In this document: in pieces, positions 20,657-33,000 of the stretch
How positions within the stretch are numbered: the first letter of the stretch is position 1
Layout of the letters: every line of letters begins with the position of its first letter
NCBI GenBank assembly: GCA_902728285.1
Contig: CACVBU010000741.1
Span: forward strand, 186,001 to 250,000
Direction: 5' to 3'
From: Clytia hemisphaerica
Lineage: Eukaryota > Cnidaria > Hydrozoa > Leptothecata > Clytiidae
DNA length: 64,000 nt
The notes under the pieces: generated by a model
The model's database searches: none
What the model was told of the DNA's origin: nothing
What the model saw: only the letters and a program-made list of their open reading frames with translations
Made by a program: the position numbers and the translations under genes

Positions 20657-23460
20657 AGCTTTTGAACTTGTTTGTAATTAGCTTTTTTGACATACCAATT
20701 CACTGTTTTGTCCAACGTCTTCTGTTTATTTCCAGTGAATGTCTCTCTTGTCTTTCTAGAGTATATATTTTTTCCAATACTGCTTTTATTTTTAGGTTGA
20801 ACAGATTTCGATGGCTTGGAAACATTTAGCATTGAAGACACCACTTCATTCCACGCTTGACACAACTCCAAGGAAAGGGACCATCCCAAGGAAAAAATGA
20901 GAATGGAGAAAACATACAAGATTTCTATTGATAGATGCTTGGATATTTGGGGTAATCACATCACTTGGAATGGTATGATTATGAATGATGAATCAATCTT
21001 TTGCTGGTTGTCAATAAAAGGTGATTTTATTACTGAAATGGTTTTTTGGCATTCAAATCACATTAAAATCGTATTCTTGAGTATTGGTGCCATCAATGTT
21101 TTGAATTAAGAAATCATGGATTTGGATGCAGCTTCAAGTTTATGTTTATCCTTTTAAATTAGAGATGCAGATCTAAGGTATCGTTTAATTTTGTTTGAAA
21201 AACCTTTATTACAAAGTGAATTGGTACTATTTTTGACTAGTATTTTGTTTGCATTTATCATTTCTTACCCGCACTGTAAAATGATAAAGAACTGGTTGGT
21301 TATCACAATTGGTGATAAGTGAGAACAAAGCTCACTTTCATGTTTGAAATAGCATCTTTTGATGAAAGACCTTATTTAGAATTGAGAGCTAAATATCACT
21401 ATTATTACGTATTCCGCATTTTCATGCACTGAAAGATCAATGAAGTTTAAACAATACTTGCCAGTGCAGTATTTACAACAGTTAACTTCTTCAACAACTA
21501 TGTGTAATTTCTCTTTTCCAATGTGATATCTTTTTTCTAAATCATGTTGAAAGGAACTTTGAAAGGGAATCTGATAATCCAACATATCATCGTATCTCAC
21601 TTCTCTTTGGCTCAAACTTTAACTTTCGCTTGAGTCTTTTGAAGTTTAGTCTTAAATCTTTTTATTCCTCTTATTTCGTTGCCAAAAGGAGGGATCCGTC
21701 AGATTTTCTGCTTTTAATGAGTTAAAAATGTTTTGTAGATTGTTCAGTTAGGTTCATGAAAGTATCACTTGTTGTTCACAATAATCATATGGAAGTCTGA
21801 ATCGGTTGTCGTTGTGATCTTTACTCTACGTTTTACTTTTGTGTCTGTTTGCTTTGTCTTTTCTTCAGGTTTGCTTTATCTTTTCTTCATCATTGCCATA
21901 AATATCTAGTATGGACAGAAAAGTTAGATTGACAGCAGATTGAATCCTATTTTGCGATAGGAACTAATGGATGCTGTAAAAGACCTTTCACCATCTGGTA
22001 TATATAAAGGAGATAATAATTCAAACTGACCTCAAAAAGGCTCAAAAAAATCCTTTAGATCTTTTTTATCCTTTTGGGAACTTGGTGTCAAAAAGACACA
22101 AATTGAACAACCCTGATAGTCCATTAGAGACGTAGGGGATAAAGGGCATAGGGCCTCTTGCAAATTTTGTACTTTGGGTGTTGACTTGAAGTGTTATCAT
22201 TAACTTAAAGTAAAAATCATTTTCATATAGCAAAAGCCAATACCTTTTGATCCACATAAGCCGTTATTGCCTTTCCAGACAGATGCATCTACTACAATAC
22301 CAGATACATACACCATGTCAATATTCATCGAAAAGGAACATTTTTCATCTCTTATTCATCAGCGTCACCATTTTAAAGTGACACCCTTTCATTATGCATG
22401 TGTTTTGTACTTTAAAAACTACGAAAAGAGCTGCTCACAAACTTCCGTATTGACCTGAATTAAATTTTAAAAATAATAATTTTAATTCATTTATGGTTGA
22501 CTTGAAACTTTGTACTTTGCTTTCATTTTTTAACACCCTTTCTATATGAAAGTATAATAGAAAGCCTAACAAAATATTGTAACTAATGAAATGTTGGTTG
22601 CCATGATTTTTCTTACAGTGATTTCTTTTTCACAAAATAACCTAAGTTATCCAGTGTTTCACTATGATCAGGATTACAATTTTCACGACAACATAAGTCA
22701 ACATGATTTTTGAAATGAAATCTATCAGATCGATAATCCATGTCTGCCAGCCTTTCTGATACGTTTCTCCGGTTCATTGCGTATCTTTATAGATGGCATG
22801 CATCATCATACACATTCTAAAATTTAAAGAAACATCATGTATATCGCATAGTTTCCTCTCCCACTTCCTTTAAGATAGAATTATTGTCTCCAAAAATTAA
22901 GGTGGGGATGGAAAGTGCGTCAGGTATTACAAAATGTGTTATTATTACAAAGTGCGTTAATACAGGGTACGTTAATTCTAAATATTCTAATTCTAATAAT
23001 TCTAAGTTGGTTTGTAAGGAACTATACTTGCTATTATTTGCCCGTACAGTAGTAGACATAACCGTAATCTTTTATGATCTAAAGTGCGTTTGCTCGAGAT
23101 TTTCAGCAGTTCATTTGTTCATTGTAACAATTCATGAACCTACTTCTAAAATGAAAGCCAAGGTTCAAGTCTCGATAGGTTATCTTTTGGTAGAATTTGG
23201 ATAAAATGTATATAAAGTCCGTCAACTATAATGTGGTTCATGGACTTTTACAACCCTAGCAAACATTCTCTCGCAGATCAGAAATAATTGTTTTTTAAAT
23301 TATAAAGAGAAAAGAATTTTACCTCTTTATAAGTCGTTCTGTTTCATTACTTGCACGAACTTAGTAAAATTACTAACAACTGCGTGTCCACATGTTTTTG
23401 GACATAAATCTAATATATTACAAAAGCTCGAGCTAACAACATTGGAATCCAGAATTAAGT
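20657..23460. other. spacer without a supported gene
   Basis: A/T-rich DNA. Minus-strand frames at 20653-20919 (hydrophobic N-terminus, Lys-rich rest, stop made by the piggyBac TTAA) and 21376-21615 (two CxxC-like pairs) could be exons but have no clear splice support. A tgcgttaat/attctaa simple-sequence patch lies at 22920-23010. Confidence 0.4.
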
Positions 23461-23477
23461 AATGAAAACAAAACAAA

Positions 23478-24248
23478 CTAACCTACACGCATTAGAGCAT
23501 AGCATGCTGGACAACGTGGCATTTTGATTTTAACATTATTCAATACAACTTCAAGTGGAGGGATCACCGTATCCGCTTTATAGTAAAGCTGGTTACTTTT
23601 TACGCTTAACCAGTTCTTAGAATCGACTTTATAATCCCACGTTCCTACTCGGTTCCAATTAGCATTACCGTACCAAATTGCTACTGCTCTGTGGTCACTC
23701 GTTCTCCATTCTTGGTAGTAGCCATGTTCCTTAGTAAACGAGTCCAAGGCTTTTCGATAAAGTCCTGATGTCCAGTGTTTACTGTCTATAAACATATCGA
23801 TATCCTCGTCGTAATGAAGAATGCTTTTGGAGCGGGCGTAACTCATTACAAAACCACCGACTAAAAAATACGACACATTATGATTGTTTAAATGGGTACT
23901 AAGCTTCTCCAACACATCCATCATTTTGCGGCGACAGCACGGCGGCGTATCGATTCTCATTTTACGTTTGGTGTCGTAAATGGCGCCAGGATCACAATGT
24001 CTCGTGTATTTTGTACAGCCCAAGTTTGTTATTGTTCCATCTGTGTGAACGATCCATTTGACTCTCTTTTGGGGAACTTTCTTTTTGTTATAAAATAACA
24101 TAACATCTCGAAACAAACTTTCGTAAAGTTTGTTGCATTTGTCATCTTCCAAATGTTGGTTGTATTCTTGTAATTCGTATACCGCCCAATCAGCCGGTGA
24201 AAAAACAAACAATTCTGAATCCAATAACTCAAACAAATGCCCAAACAC
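23478..24248 (-). CDS. LicD/fukutin-family exon (nucleotidyltransferase fold)
   Basis: About 256 codons are open between a stop 12 bases upstream of 24248 and the TAG at 23478. The core has DTPPCCRRKMMDVL, then YFLVGGFVMSYARSKS and DEDIDMFI, matching the cysteine-pair, GG...R and acidic motifs of LicD/fukutin-type proteins, which transfer phosphosugar or phosphocholine groups, usually in the Golgi in animals. The end, CPACYALMR, sits where relatives go on to a YG motif, and ATGCGT|GTAGGT there is a candidate splice donor. The 5' end begins with GTG, so this is probably an internal exon. Flanking exons were not found. Confidence 0.72.
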   Translation of the reverse strand: MFGHLFELLDSELFVFSPADWAVYELQEYNQHLEDDKCNKLYESLFRDVMLFYNKKKVPQKRVKWIVHTDGTITNLGCTKYTRHCDPGAIYDTKRKMRIDTPPCCRRKMMDVLEKLSTHLNNHNVSYFLVGGFVMSYARSKSILHYDEDIDMFIDSKHWTSGLYRKALDSFTKEHGYYQEWRTSDHRAVAIWYGNANWNRVGTWDYKVDSKNWLSVKSNQLYYKADTVIPPLEVVLNNVKIKMPRCPACYALMRVG

Positions 24249-24249
24249 T

Positions 24250-25084
24250 TGAAGTTTTCATTCGCTAATATATAGCTCTTTTAAGTTTACGATGATACCA
24301 CAAGGGCTCGTAAAAGCCAGGACACCTGAAAAAATAATAATTCGAAAGTCAAAGATTATACTTCTTAGAATTAGAATTATATAAAAAATTTCAAAAAACA
24401 CTCAAAAGAGTGATTTTTCAAAAAGCTGAGGAAATTTTGTCTCAACTGGCACTTTGAATCAGCAAAAGTTGAATGTATATCTAGAATTTATTAATGATCA
24501 AAGTTAGTTAATTACTGAAAATATCTAAATCACAGCTCTTTTTAAATGAGTAGATGATGAAAAATTTCACATTTTGAAAAATTAAAAAATGAACCACTAA
24601 TGATATAGTAATAGAACCACTATTAGCAAAAAAGGATAAAAGAAATGCCAAAAAAGGAAGTGGTGCTTCTAAACCAGCACTCTACTTCAATTTGAATTGA
24701 GTTTAATACCACCGTTTAACGGGGGCATTCGGGCGGGTGATTGAAAAAACCACTGACATGGTCGTCACAGAATCTGTAAAATTCACAGTGAAAAATCCTT
24801 GTTTAAAAAAATTAAATAAATAAATAATAATTAAATAAATAACACTGCCACGGGCTTAAAACACCGTAAGTCTTCAAAAGGGCTATATCATTACCTTTTT
24901 TTTAAACACGTCTTTTCTATAAGAACCAATAATAAATGATTGTTCTTGTAAGAAGTGTGTACTTTAATTAGATCAATTTTTTGCAAGATTGATTTTTTTT
25001 GTCAGATTGGAGGAACAAATGCATTTTCAGTTGTTTTTTTGACCCGCTTAAATCTTGCAAAAAGTATCGGATTAAAGTACAGTC
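24250..25084. other. spacer with a 35-bp-arm hairpin
   Basis: No gene. The sequence gtactttaattagatcaatt...ttgcaagatt at 24957-24993 is complemented imperfectly by aatcttgcaaaaagtat...attaaagtac at 25050-25081, giving a hairpin with a loop of about 55 bp. An (aaat)n patch lies at 24812-24842. Confidence 0.5.
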
Positions 25085-25780
25085 TAGGGCTTTTGAATAG
25101 CTGAGTTTGGTGATGTTCTTTCTGTACTGCCTCATTTTCTCACCAAGCTTTGAGGCAACATGTCCTTTTGTAAAATCAAACCCAGGCTCAAAGTTAAACT
25201 CTTCCTAGAGCTGTGTGAAAACCATCCGAACACGTCCTTCGTTTAATTTCACAAGCCCATAACCTCCACCAATGTTGCCAGTTTTTAATTCATAAGCGCG
25301 TGGAATCTTTCATCAGGGCTAATCCATGTAAAGCGATTCGCTCAACTTCAGCTGGGTTTCACTTTTTCGGTTGTTCCTCGCCAATCGGGTGATTTCTTGG
25401 GGTATTGATGAATAAGCAAATCGATTTATTGCTTGGGTGCTGTCTTGGGGTATCGATGAATCATTAGTAAATTGATTTATTGCTTCATTGTTGTTGTTTC
25501 TTTTTGTTGTCGGATGAGAAAAACCATCAATCTGAACTGTATTAAGTACCTCTTCCAAATAAGAATTGTTAAAATTGTTGAAAAGTAAATTATTATCTTC
25601 CAGGTCACCCAAAGATTGTTGACAATTACCCAGATCCGGTAAAGCCTGTGGTCCTATTAATATCTTGAGGATTGCTGAGATGTCCTCTGACTGACTCTTG
25701 ACAATGGTGGTTAGTGATTCAACCTCTCCACGCAGCCTTCTGATTTCTTCCCACAGATTAAACGAAAATTATGATTGAAA
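25085..25780 (-). pseudogene. degraded coding region, coiled-coil N-part, unrecognised family
   Basis: One minus-strand frame is open from about 25780 to 25319: a leucine-heptad helix (LWEEIRRLRGEVESL) followed by Asn/Gln-rich residues. After stops near 25310 the same frame continues with protein-like text (KIPRAYELKTGNIGGGYGLV, then KGHVASKLGEKMRQYRKN) to about 25085, broken by one more TAG. This pattern suggests a decayed gene, probably of transposon origin since it is collinear with other minus-strand debris up to 33 kb. Family not identified. Confidence 0.45.
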
Positions 25781-25784
25781 TAAT

Positions 25785-26835
25785 TTTTATATCTAGAAAG
25801 GCGCCAAGTTTATGAGAATTTTTTTAAGAATGTAACTCCTATTTAGATGCATATCCCAGAGTTTTGAAAGACTTTGCTGTCGTGAGTGCTCCCAGGTCAA
25901 CCATAGTAAATATCAATTAACCCTAATATGTGATCACATATTGTCTGAAAAATAAAAATTTAATCTGTGAAAAAATCGATAAATCAAAAGGCACAATTTT
26001 TCCAGTTGTTTCACCCCTTTTTGGTAAAAATTTTTCAATTTTCACTCTTTACATTTATGTCATCTAAAAAATTGCTGAAATTAAAATGTTCAATCCTCCA
26101 GGAATGCAAATTATCATATAAAATCCTAATTTGAGAAGGCTTGCATAGTTTCAAATAAAATCCTTTCCGATTGTAATATGTTTCAAAATCTTTAGTGATT
26201 TTTCTCTGGTGCAGTAATCAGGTAACATCTCTTTATAACTTTATTTAACATCTTTAGATGTGTTTGGCTCTACTCGCAATATTTCTACCTCGATTTCATC
26301 AAAAAGACTTGTAGGAAGAGCTGAGAGTATTTGTTTACGTTTTGACATCATATTTCGAATAATAAAGTGTTTAGCTTTAACTAGCAACATTTGGGTTTAT
26401 TACAGTAGCAACACAGATCTTCTCTTGTTGCACTGTAAGAAGCCCACTCAATCGGTGTTTCGCAATGCATTTCGAGCCTTGTAAAGATTGAGTCAGACAA
26501 GAAGGAGACACCAGTGATATCAGACACCTAAAAACATAATCGTAGTTTCTTGTGATGCTTCTGATTTCTCTCTGTTCACTCTTACTGTTTATATACAAGG
26601 AAGTTTTTTACAGGTTTTTTACACGTTTTGTCCCGTCAACATTGAAGCCTTACAATCCTTTAAAGTAAAGATAATACACTATTGGCCACAAGCCATGCAG
26701 GATGTCTATAAGCTTGTTTCCACCGTCAATCTGACGGACGGACCAATGATAAAAAGTAATTAAACTCCATAAAGCCTTTCAGCTATTTTTCACTAGGTGA
26801 CAATGGAAATAAAGTTGACTGTAAAGTTTTTCTTA
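25785..26835. other. spacer without a supported gene
   Basis: A/T-rich. A perfect 18-bp palindrome aatatgtgatcacatatt lies at 25925-25942. The minus-strand frame 26377-26598 has no recognised domain. Confidence 0.4.
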
Positions 26836-26837
26836 TT

Positions 26838-27398
26838 TCACATTTGGTTTGCCATGTTTTCCATGACAACTACTGATGATTGAACTTGATACATTTCCGC
26901 AAAAGTTAGATCTACCTTTCTCCAACCATTAGAATAATTTGCACCAGTTTTGATATAGTATTTCTTCCATTCTTCATTTTGGCAGATTGCTTTTTGGTGC
27001 TGGGTCAGAGTCTTTGCGCTTCTCTTTGCATGTGATGCATTCTTGCCAAGATTCATATTCACCACGGAAGATTAAACAATCATTAACACAAACGTCATAT
27101 GTTTCCAGTGGTAGCAGCAATGGCTTGATTAAAGCTAAAGCTTGGTCCAAAGACTCTGGAAAATTATTTTCCTTTGGTAAGAGGAAATGATTGGTGTTAT
27201 ACGAAACATTTCATTCATTTGTGTTTTGGAGGCGTATGGATAGCACACGAGTGTCCTAATCTGTAGGAGAATTTTGGTAGTAGCAATTTTGGATGTCTGG
27301 TACAATGTATTGTCAAAACGAATGCGGCGGGCGTATTCGGGGATTTTTAATGTTTCTTCCCTTTCTTTTTTCAAATTTTCCAGATCCTTATTCACCAC
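26838..27398 (-). pseudogene. CACTA (TNP2-like) transposase N-terminal fragment, copy 1
   Basis: Read on the minus strand with one frame change near 27190, the order is LKIPEYARRIRFDN (about 27350), a segment ending CYPYASKTQ (about 27230), NHFLLPKENNFPESLDQALA (about 27180), then YDVCVNDCLIFRGEYESW and CITCKEKRK (27090-27020). The Cys-x-N-D-C followed by CxxC is the pattern of the Transposase_21/TNP2 N-terminal region of CACTA elements. It ends in a TGA near 26970. Stops and the frame change show it is dead. Confidence 0.7.
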
Positions 27399-27680
27399 GA
27401 AACATCAGACAATCATTAACACAAACGTCATATGTTTCCAGTGGTAGCAGTAATGGCTTGATTAAAGCTAAAGCTTGGTCCAAAGACTCTGGAAAGTTAT
27501 TTTCCTTTGGTAAGAGGAAATGATTGTTGTTGCAAAACACAACACTTGTCTGTGTTTTTGAAGCGTATGGATAGGATACGGTTGTATAAATGTGTAGAAA
27601 AATAGCTTCAAAGACACATCACATCACATCCGACCCTGCATACAATTTGGTTTTGGCAATTTCAGATGTCTGGTGTAATC
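27385..27680 (-). pseudogene. CACTA (TNP2-like) transposase N-terminal fragment, copy 2
   Basis: A second copy of the same segment directly upstream in coding sense. The 140-bp block at 27385-27530 is nearly identical to 27052-27200 (cagtggtagcagtaatggct and cttggtccaaagactctgg). Its upstream part at 27540-27600 carries the SYPYASKTQT block. The frame ends right after CLMFRGE with a TAA, so the CxxC half was lost when copy 1 was joined on. Confidence 0.65.
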
Positions 27681-28635
27681 ATAGTGTGCAGGGGGGGTCA
27701 AGGTCCCACCTAAAATTTCAGGTCCCAGCACTTGAGAAACTCCCACCTGATAGTTGACTTTCCAAGTCCCACCTAAAATAGGGATTTTATTTAATAAAAA
27801 TTTTTTAATTACCAAATTTCGATGTGCTGACCTCCCCTTCAATTTTTACTTGTTCACGGATAGGAAATGTAAAGCAATTCAATTCAACAACAACAAACTG
27901 TGATATGAATTTAAGCAAAACTACAGCATTCTATTTTGTCTTCTATATGTACCCCTTTTTTGGCGCGAAAGATTCGAATTATAATCGGGAAATGAATCGA
28001 ACTAAAATCGGGAAACGATTCGGATTTCCAAAATAAAAACAAATATGGTAGAGAAGTTACGAAATGGAAAAAATGGTTCTTTTGAAGTTAAACCACACAC
28101 AGACAGAAGCTGGCTTGGTTTGGTTTCTCCAGTTTATCAATGAAGAGAGCAAAAAGTAATAGTAAAGATTGAAATGATACCACATCAAAACAAATATGCA
28201 ATGAATTCTAATTATCATACAACTAACGTGTATGAAGAATAGAATGATTTTAATTGGCTTTGCAGACTCTTTCGAACTTTCGAATGACTCGTTTAAAGCA
28301 TAATTTTTGCCTTATGAAGGCCAACTTTTTTGCATATTTGATTGGCAAACAGTTGGCACTTCGGGCAGTTTGGAATGAAAATTCCAATAAAAAGTTAGGG
28401 GAATTTTCAATGAAAAACAGATTACAGGATTCAAAGACAAATATGTAAAAATCTAAAATTTAAAATAATTTTTCTTTCAAGATTTCCATAAGAGTCCCAC
28501 CTAAAGATTTCTAGTCCCACCTCAACCTATTTCCCCCACCTGAAAGTCCAAAATTTCAGACTCCCACCTGGCTGTTTTGGACCCAAAAATCCAAAACCCC
28601 CCCCCCCCTGCAGAGTGGGGGGGGGTGCACACTAT
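27681..28635. mobile_element. TIR element with G/C-tract ends inside a transposase copy
   Basis: Left end atagtgtgcaggggggg and right end ggggggggtgcacactat place atagtgtgca in inverse orientation at both borders, with an inner C-tract/ctgc end at 28598-28611. The subterminal regions carry tcccacctaaa motifs (27709, 27770, 28497, 28518, 28562). The flanks match consecutive parts of the transposase copies (gatgtctggt on one side, gacgaatgcaacgg on the other), so it landed inside a third copy. hAT-like ends are possible; no clear 8-bp duplication was found. Confidence 0.55.
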
Positions 28636-28915
28636 GGTAATGTTTCATTAAGACGAATGCAACGGACGTATTCTTGGATTTTTAATGTTTCTTTGAGTTG
28701 GTGTAGCTCTGTTGAGGTTGCAGTTGGGTATTTGGGAGAAATCCGTTTTCTTTTCAGGTTTGTTTTTTCCAGTTTCTCGTGTGCTTTTACCATGACATCC
28801 GCAACCGAGCTTGTATCATTCCATACTTTGAGCCGGAATGCATCCCATGATGCTGTTGGAAAGTCAAAATCTAAATCGAAAAAAAGATCATTTTTTGTTT
28901 AGATCAGTACACAGA
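28636..28915 (-). pseudogene. CACTA-type transposase fragment, copy 3 upstream part
   Basis: A minus-strand open frame of about 85 codons. It includes FPTASWDAFRLKVWND, then KAHEKLEKTNLKRKR and KETLKIQEYVRCIRLN, the last aligning with LKIPEYARRIRFDN of copy 1. It is cut by the inserted element at 28635. It supplies the region N-terminal to the TNP2-like Cys motif. Confidence 0.55.
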
Positions 28916-29102
28916 AATTTTAGTTCTGATTGCCATTTCAACCTTAAAGTCACTTATGGACTTTGGAGGAAAATGCTTGGAAATTTTCAATTTTAGCAAT
29001 ATTTGTTTCTTCAAGAATCCGCCTGCTGCATAATTGAAAATAAAATATGTAAAAATACAAAAATGTTTTGAAATGATTTGAGTCTTGACATTGAATTCGG
29101 AG

Positions 29103-32100
29103 AAATTTTTGTCAATGCTGTTCACAATAATTGTCACATTATTGTTTGTTTGTGTGCAAGCCAACATTTCAAATTCTTGAAACTGGAACCCATCAGTTTT
29201 GCAATGGAATAGTATCAATATGAAGCATGGAATCCGAATATATCTTTCCTGATCTATCCATGTTCACGTGGTAGAGGTTGTTTGTGCTTTAGTTCTTTAT
29301 CCTTCAGAATGGTATACTTTTATTTGGCACTGTTTTCCCGGAATTCCTTTTTGTGATTTTTCATTTGAGAGTTTTGGTCAATGATGTCTACAATAATTGT
29401 CATATTGTTTGTTTGTGTGCAAGCCAACATTTCGAATTCTTTAAACTGGAACCATCAGTTTTGCAATGGAATTCTTGAAACAGGAACCCATCAGTTTTGC
29501 AATGGAATTCTTGAAACTGGAACCCATCAGCTTTGCAATGGAATTCTTGAAACTGGAACCCATCAGCTTTGCAATGGAATAGTATCAATATGAAGCATGG
29601 AATTTGAATACACCCATCCTGATCTATCCATGTTCACGTGGTAGAGATCGTTTGTGCTTTAGTTCTTTATCCTTCAGAATGACATACTTTCATTGGCACT
29701 GTTTTCCCGGAATTCCTTTTTGTGATTATTCATTTGAGGAGTTTTTGTCAATGATGTCTACAATAATTGTCATATTGTTTGTTTGTGTGCAAGCCAACAT
29801 TTCAAATTCTTGAAACTGGAACCCATCAGTTTTGCAATGGAATAGTATCAATATGAAGCATGGAATCCGAATATATCTTTCCTGATCTATCCATGTTCAC
29901 GTGGTAGAGGTTGTTTGTGCTTTAGTTCTTTATCCTTCAGAATGGTATACTTTTATTTGGCACTGTTTTCCCGGAATTCCTTTTTGTGATTATTCATTTG
30001 AGGAGTTTTTGTCAATGATGTCTACAATAATTGTCATATTGTTTGTTTGTGTGCAAGCCAACATTTCAAATTCTTGAAACTGGAACCCATCAGTTTTGCA
30101 ATGGAATAGTATCAATATGAAGCATGGAATCCGAATATATCTTTCCTGATCTATCCATGTTCACGTGGTAGAGGTTGTTTGTGCTTTAGTTCTTTATCCT
30201 TCAGAATGGTATACTTTTATTTGGCACTGTTTTCCCGGAATTCCTTTTGTGATTTTTCATTTGAGGAGTTTTTGTCAATGATGTCTACAATAATTGTCAT
30301 ATTGTTTGTTTGTGTGCAAGCCAACATTTCGAATTCTTTAAACTGGAACCCATCAGTTTTGCAATGGAATTCTTGAAACAGGAACCCATCAGTTTTGCAA
30401 TGGAATTCTTGAAACTGGAACCCATCAGCTTTGCAATGGAATTCTTGAAACTGGAACCCATCAGCTTTGCAATGGAATAGTATCAATATGAAGCATGGAA
30501 TTTGAATACACCCATCCTGATCTATCCATGTTCACGTGGTAGAGATCGTTTGTGCTTTAGTTCTTTATCCTTCAGAATGACATACTTTCATTTGGCACTG
30601 TTTTCCCGGAATTCCTTTTTGTGATTATTCATTTGAGGAGTTTTTGTCAATGATGTCTACAATAATTATCACATTGTTTGTTTGTGTGCAAGCCAACATT
30701 TCAAATTCTTGAAACTGGAACCCATCAGCTTTGCAATGGAATAGTATCAATATGAAGCATGGAATCCGAATATATCTTTCCTGATCTATCCATGTTCACG
30801 TGGTAGAGGTTGTTTGTGCTTTAGTTCTTTATCCTTCAGAATGGTATACTTTTATTTGGCACTGTTTTCCCGGAATTCCTTTTTGTGATTTTTCATTTGA
30901 GGAGTTTTTGTCAATGATGTCTACAATAATTGTCATATTGTTTGTTTGTGTGCAAGCCAACATTTCGAATTCTTTAAACTGGAACCCATCAGCTTTGCAA
31001 TGGAATTCTTGAAACAGGAACCCATCAGTTTTGCAATGGAATTCTTGAAACTGGAACCCATCAGCTTTGCAATGGAATTCTTGAAACTGGAACCCATCAG
31101 CTTTGCATGGAATAGTATCAATATGAAGCATGGAATTTGAATACACCCATCCTGATCTATCCATGTTCACGTGGTAGAGATCGTTTGTGCTTTAGTTCTT
31201 TATCCTTCAGAATGACATACTTTCATTTGGCACTGTTTTCCCGGAATTCCTTTTTGTGATTATTCATTTGAGGAGTTTTTGTCAATGATGTCTACAATAA
31301 TTGTCATATTGTTTGTTTGTGTGCAAGCCAACATTTCAAATTCTTGAAACTGGAACCCATCAGTTTTGCAATGGAATAGTATCAATATGAAGCATGGAAT
31401 CCGAATATATCTTTCCTGATCTATCCATGTTCACGTGGTAGAGGTTGTTTTGTGCTTTAGTTCTTTATCCTTCAGAATGGTATACTTTTATTTGGCACTG
31501 TTTTCCCGGAATTCTTTTTGTGATTATTCATTTGAGGAGTTTTGTCAATGATGTCTACAATAATGTCATATTGTTTGTTTGTGTGCAAGCCAACATTTCA
31601 AATTCTTGAAACTGGAACCCATCAGTTTTGCAATGGAATAGTATCAATATGAAGCATGGAATCCGAATATATCTTTCCTGATCTATCCATGTTCACGTGG
31701 TAGAGGTTGTTTGTGCTTTAGTTCTTTATCCTTCAGAATGGTATACTTTTATTTGGCACTGTTTTCCCGGAATTCCTTTTTGTGATTTTTCATTTGAGGA
31801 GTTTTTGTCAATGATGTCTACAATAATTGTCATATTGTTTGTTTGTGTGCAAGCCAACATTTCGAATTCTTTAAACTGGAACCCATCAGTTTTGCAATGG
31901 AATTCTTGAAACAGGAACCCATCAGTTTTGCAATGGAATTCTTGAAACTGGAACCCATCAGCTTTGCAATGGAATTCTTGAAACTGGAACCCATCAGCTT
32001 TGCAATGGAATAGTATCAATATGAAGCATGGAATTTGAATACACCCATCCTGATCTATCCATGTTCACGTGGTAGAGATCGTTTGTGCTTTAGTTCTTTA

Positions 32101-32345
32101 TCCTTCAGAATGACATACTTTCATTTGGCACTGTTTTCCCGGAATTCCTTTTTGTGATTATTCATTTGAGGAGTTTTTGTCAATGATGTCTACAATAATT
32201 GTCATATTGTTTGTTTGTGTGCAAGCCAACATTTCAAATTCTTGAAACTGGAACCCATCAGCTTTGCAATGGAATTCTTTAAACTGGAACTCATCAGTTT
32301 TGCAACGAAATTCTTGAAACTGGAACCCATCAGCTTTGTAATGGA
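29103..32345 (+). repeat. 3.2-kb minisatellite with short and long monomers (higher-order)
   Basis: About eleven monomers share a core (gtttgtttgtgtgcaagcca). Short monomers (~262 bp) hold one copy of a 36-bp submotif (cttgaaactggaacccatca...gcaatggaatt); long monomers (~370 bp) hold four. Long ones start near 29405, 30300, 30940 and 31835, spaced ~895, ~640 and ~895, so the order is S-L-S-S-L-S-L-S-S-L-S'. The two types also differ in the flank (gagatcg/gacatac after L, gaggttg/ggtatac after S). Open frames here are repeat artefacts. Confidence 0.9.
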
Positions 32346-32542
32346 ATAATATAAATATTATTGATATTAATGCATTGATATTAATGCGATTGCCATCATG
32401 TCAGCCAGTCGGTCAGTATTATTAGCTTGCTTAACCTTTGCTAAATAAATACACTTGCAGTACCAAACAGCATATGGCCAAAGTATAGTGAGTTTTGAAA
32501 AAGAGTAAATTGAAAAAGTTTATATAAAAATGTATTATACCT

Positions 32543-33000
32543 TGTCGTCGACTTTGTGCATCAATAATCCATTCTGGATCCTGCAGGTCTTTGCCTTGTT
32601 TTTAATCTTTCTTAGATATTTTTCACATTTGTTGTCTAAGTTTTCCCCCTTCAAAGATTTGATAACATCACGATAAAGCTCCTCTGTGAATATTGTTTTA
32701 GTATGTTGTTCTTTTAGATATTCATTGAATATGCATCCATCAGTCAGGATTTTGATTAATATCTTGGCTTTTGCTCTATTCTATGGTTCAATAATTACAC
32801 CATCCCCACTCATCCGGACTCATGCATCTTCTTTCAGAACAGGATTCTCTTTGCTGTAAATGTAATGAAACCAATTTTCATTGTCAAAAGGGAATACAAT
32901 ATGTTGATGAATTCCTTGAATAACAAAAAATGTTGATAAATCTCTCACTAATCTTTCAGTGTTGGAAAAAATCTCAAGCTCTTCAATCCTATTTCTATAA
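32543..33000 (-). pseudogene. degraded exon-like coding region, unrecognised
   Basis: One minus-strand frame reads about 150 codons with only two stops (near 32830 and 32780). It includes RDLSTFFVIQGIHQHIVFPF, NENWFHYIYSKENP, a middle block ILIKILTDGCIFNEYL and the end TIFTEELYRDVIKSLKGEN to HKVDDK. The end AAG|GTATAA would serve as a splice donor. The text is clearly protein-like but the family is not recognised; transposon origin is likely given the neighbours. Confidence 0.5.

Noticed and set aside
29381-32019. Several 60-110-codon ORFs on both strands
   Set aside because: They recur with each monomer of the minisatellite and have no conserved start or frame over the array.
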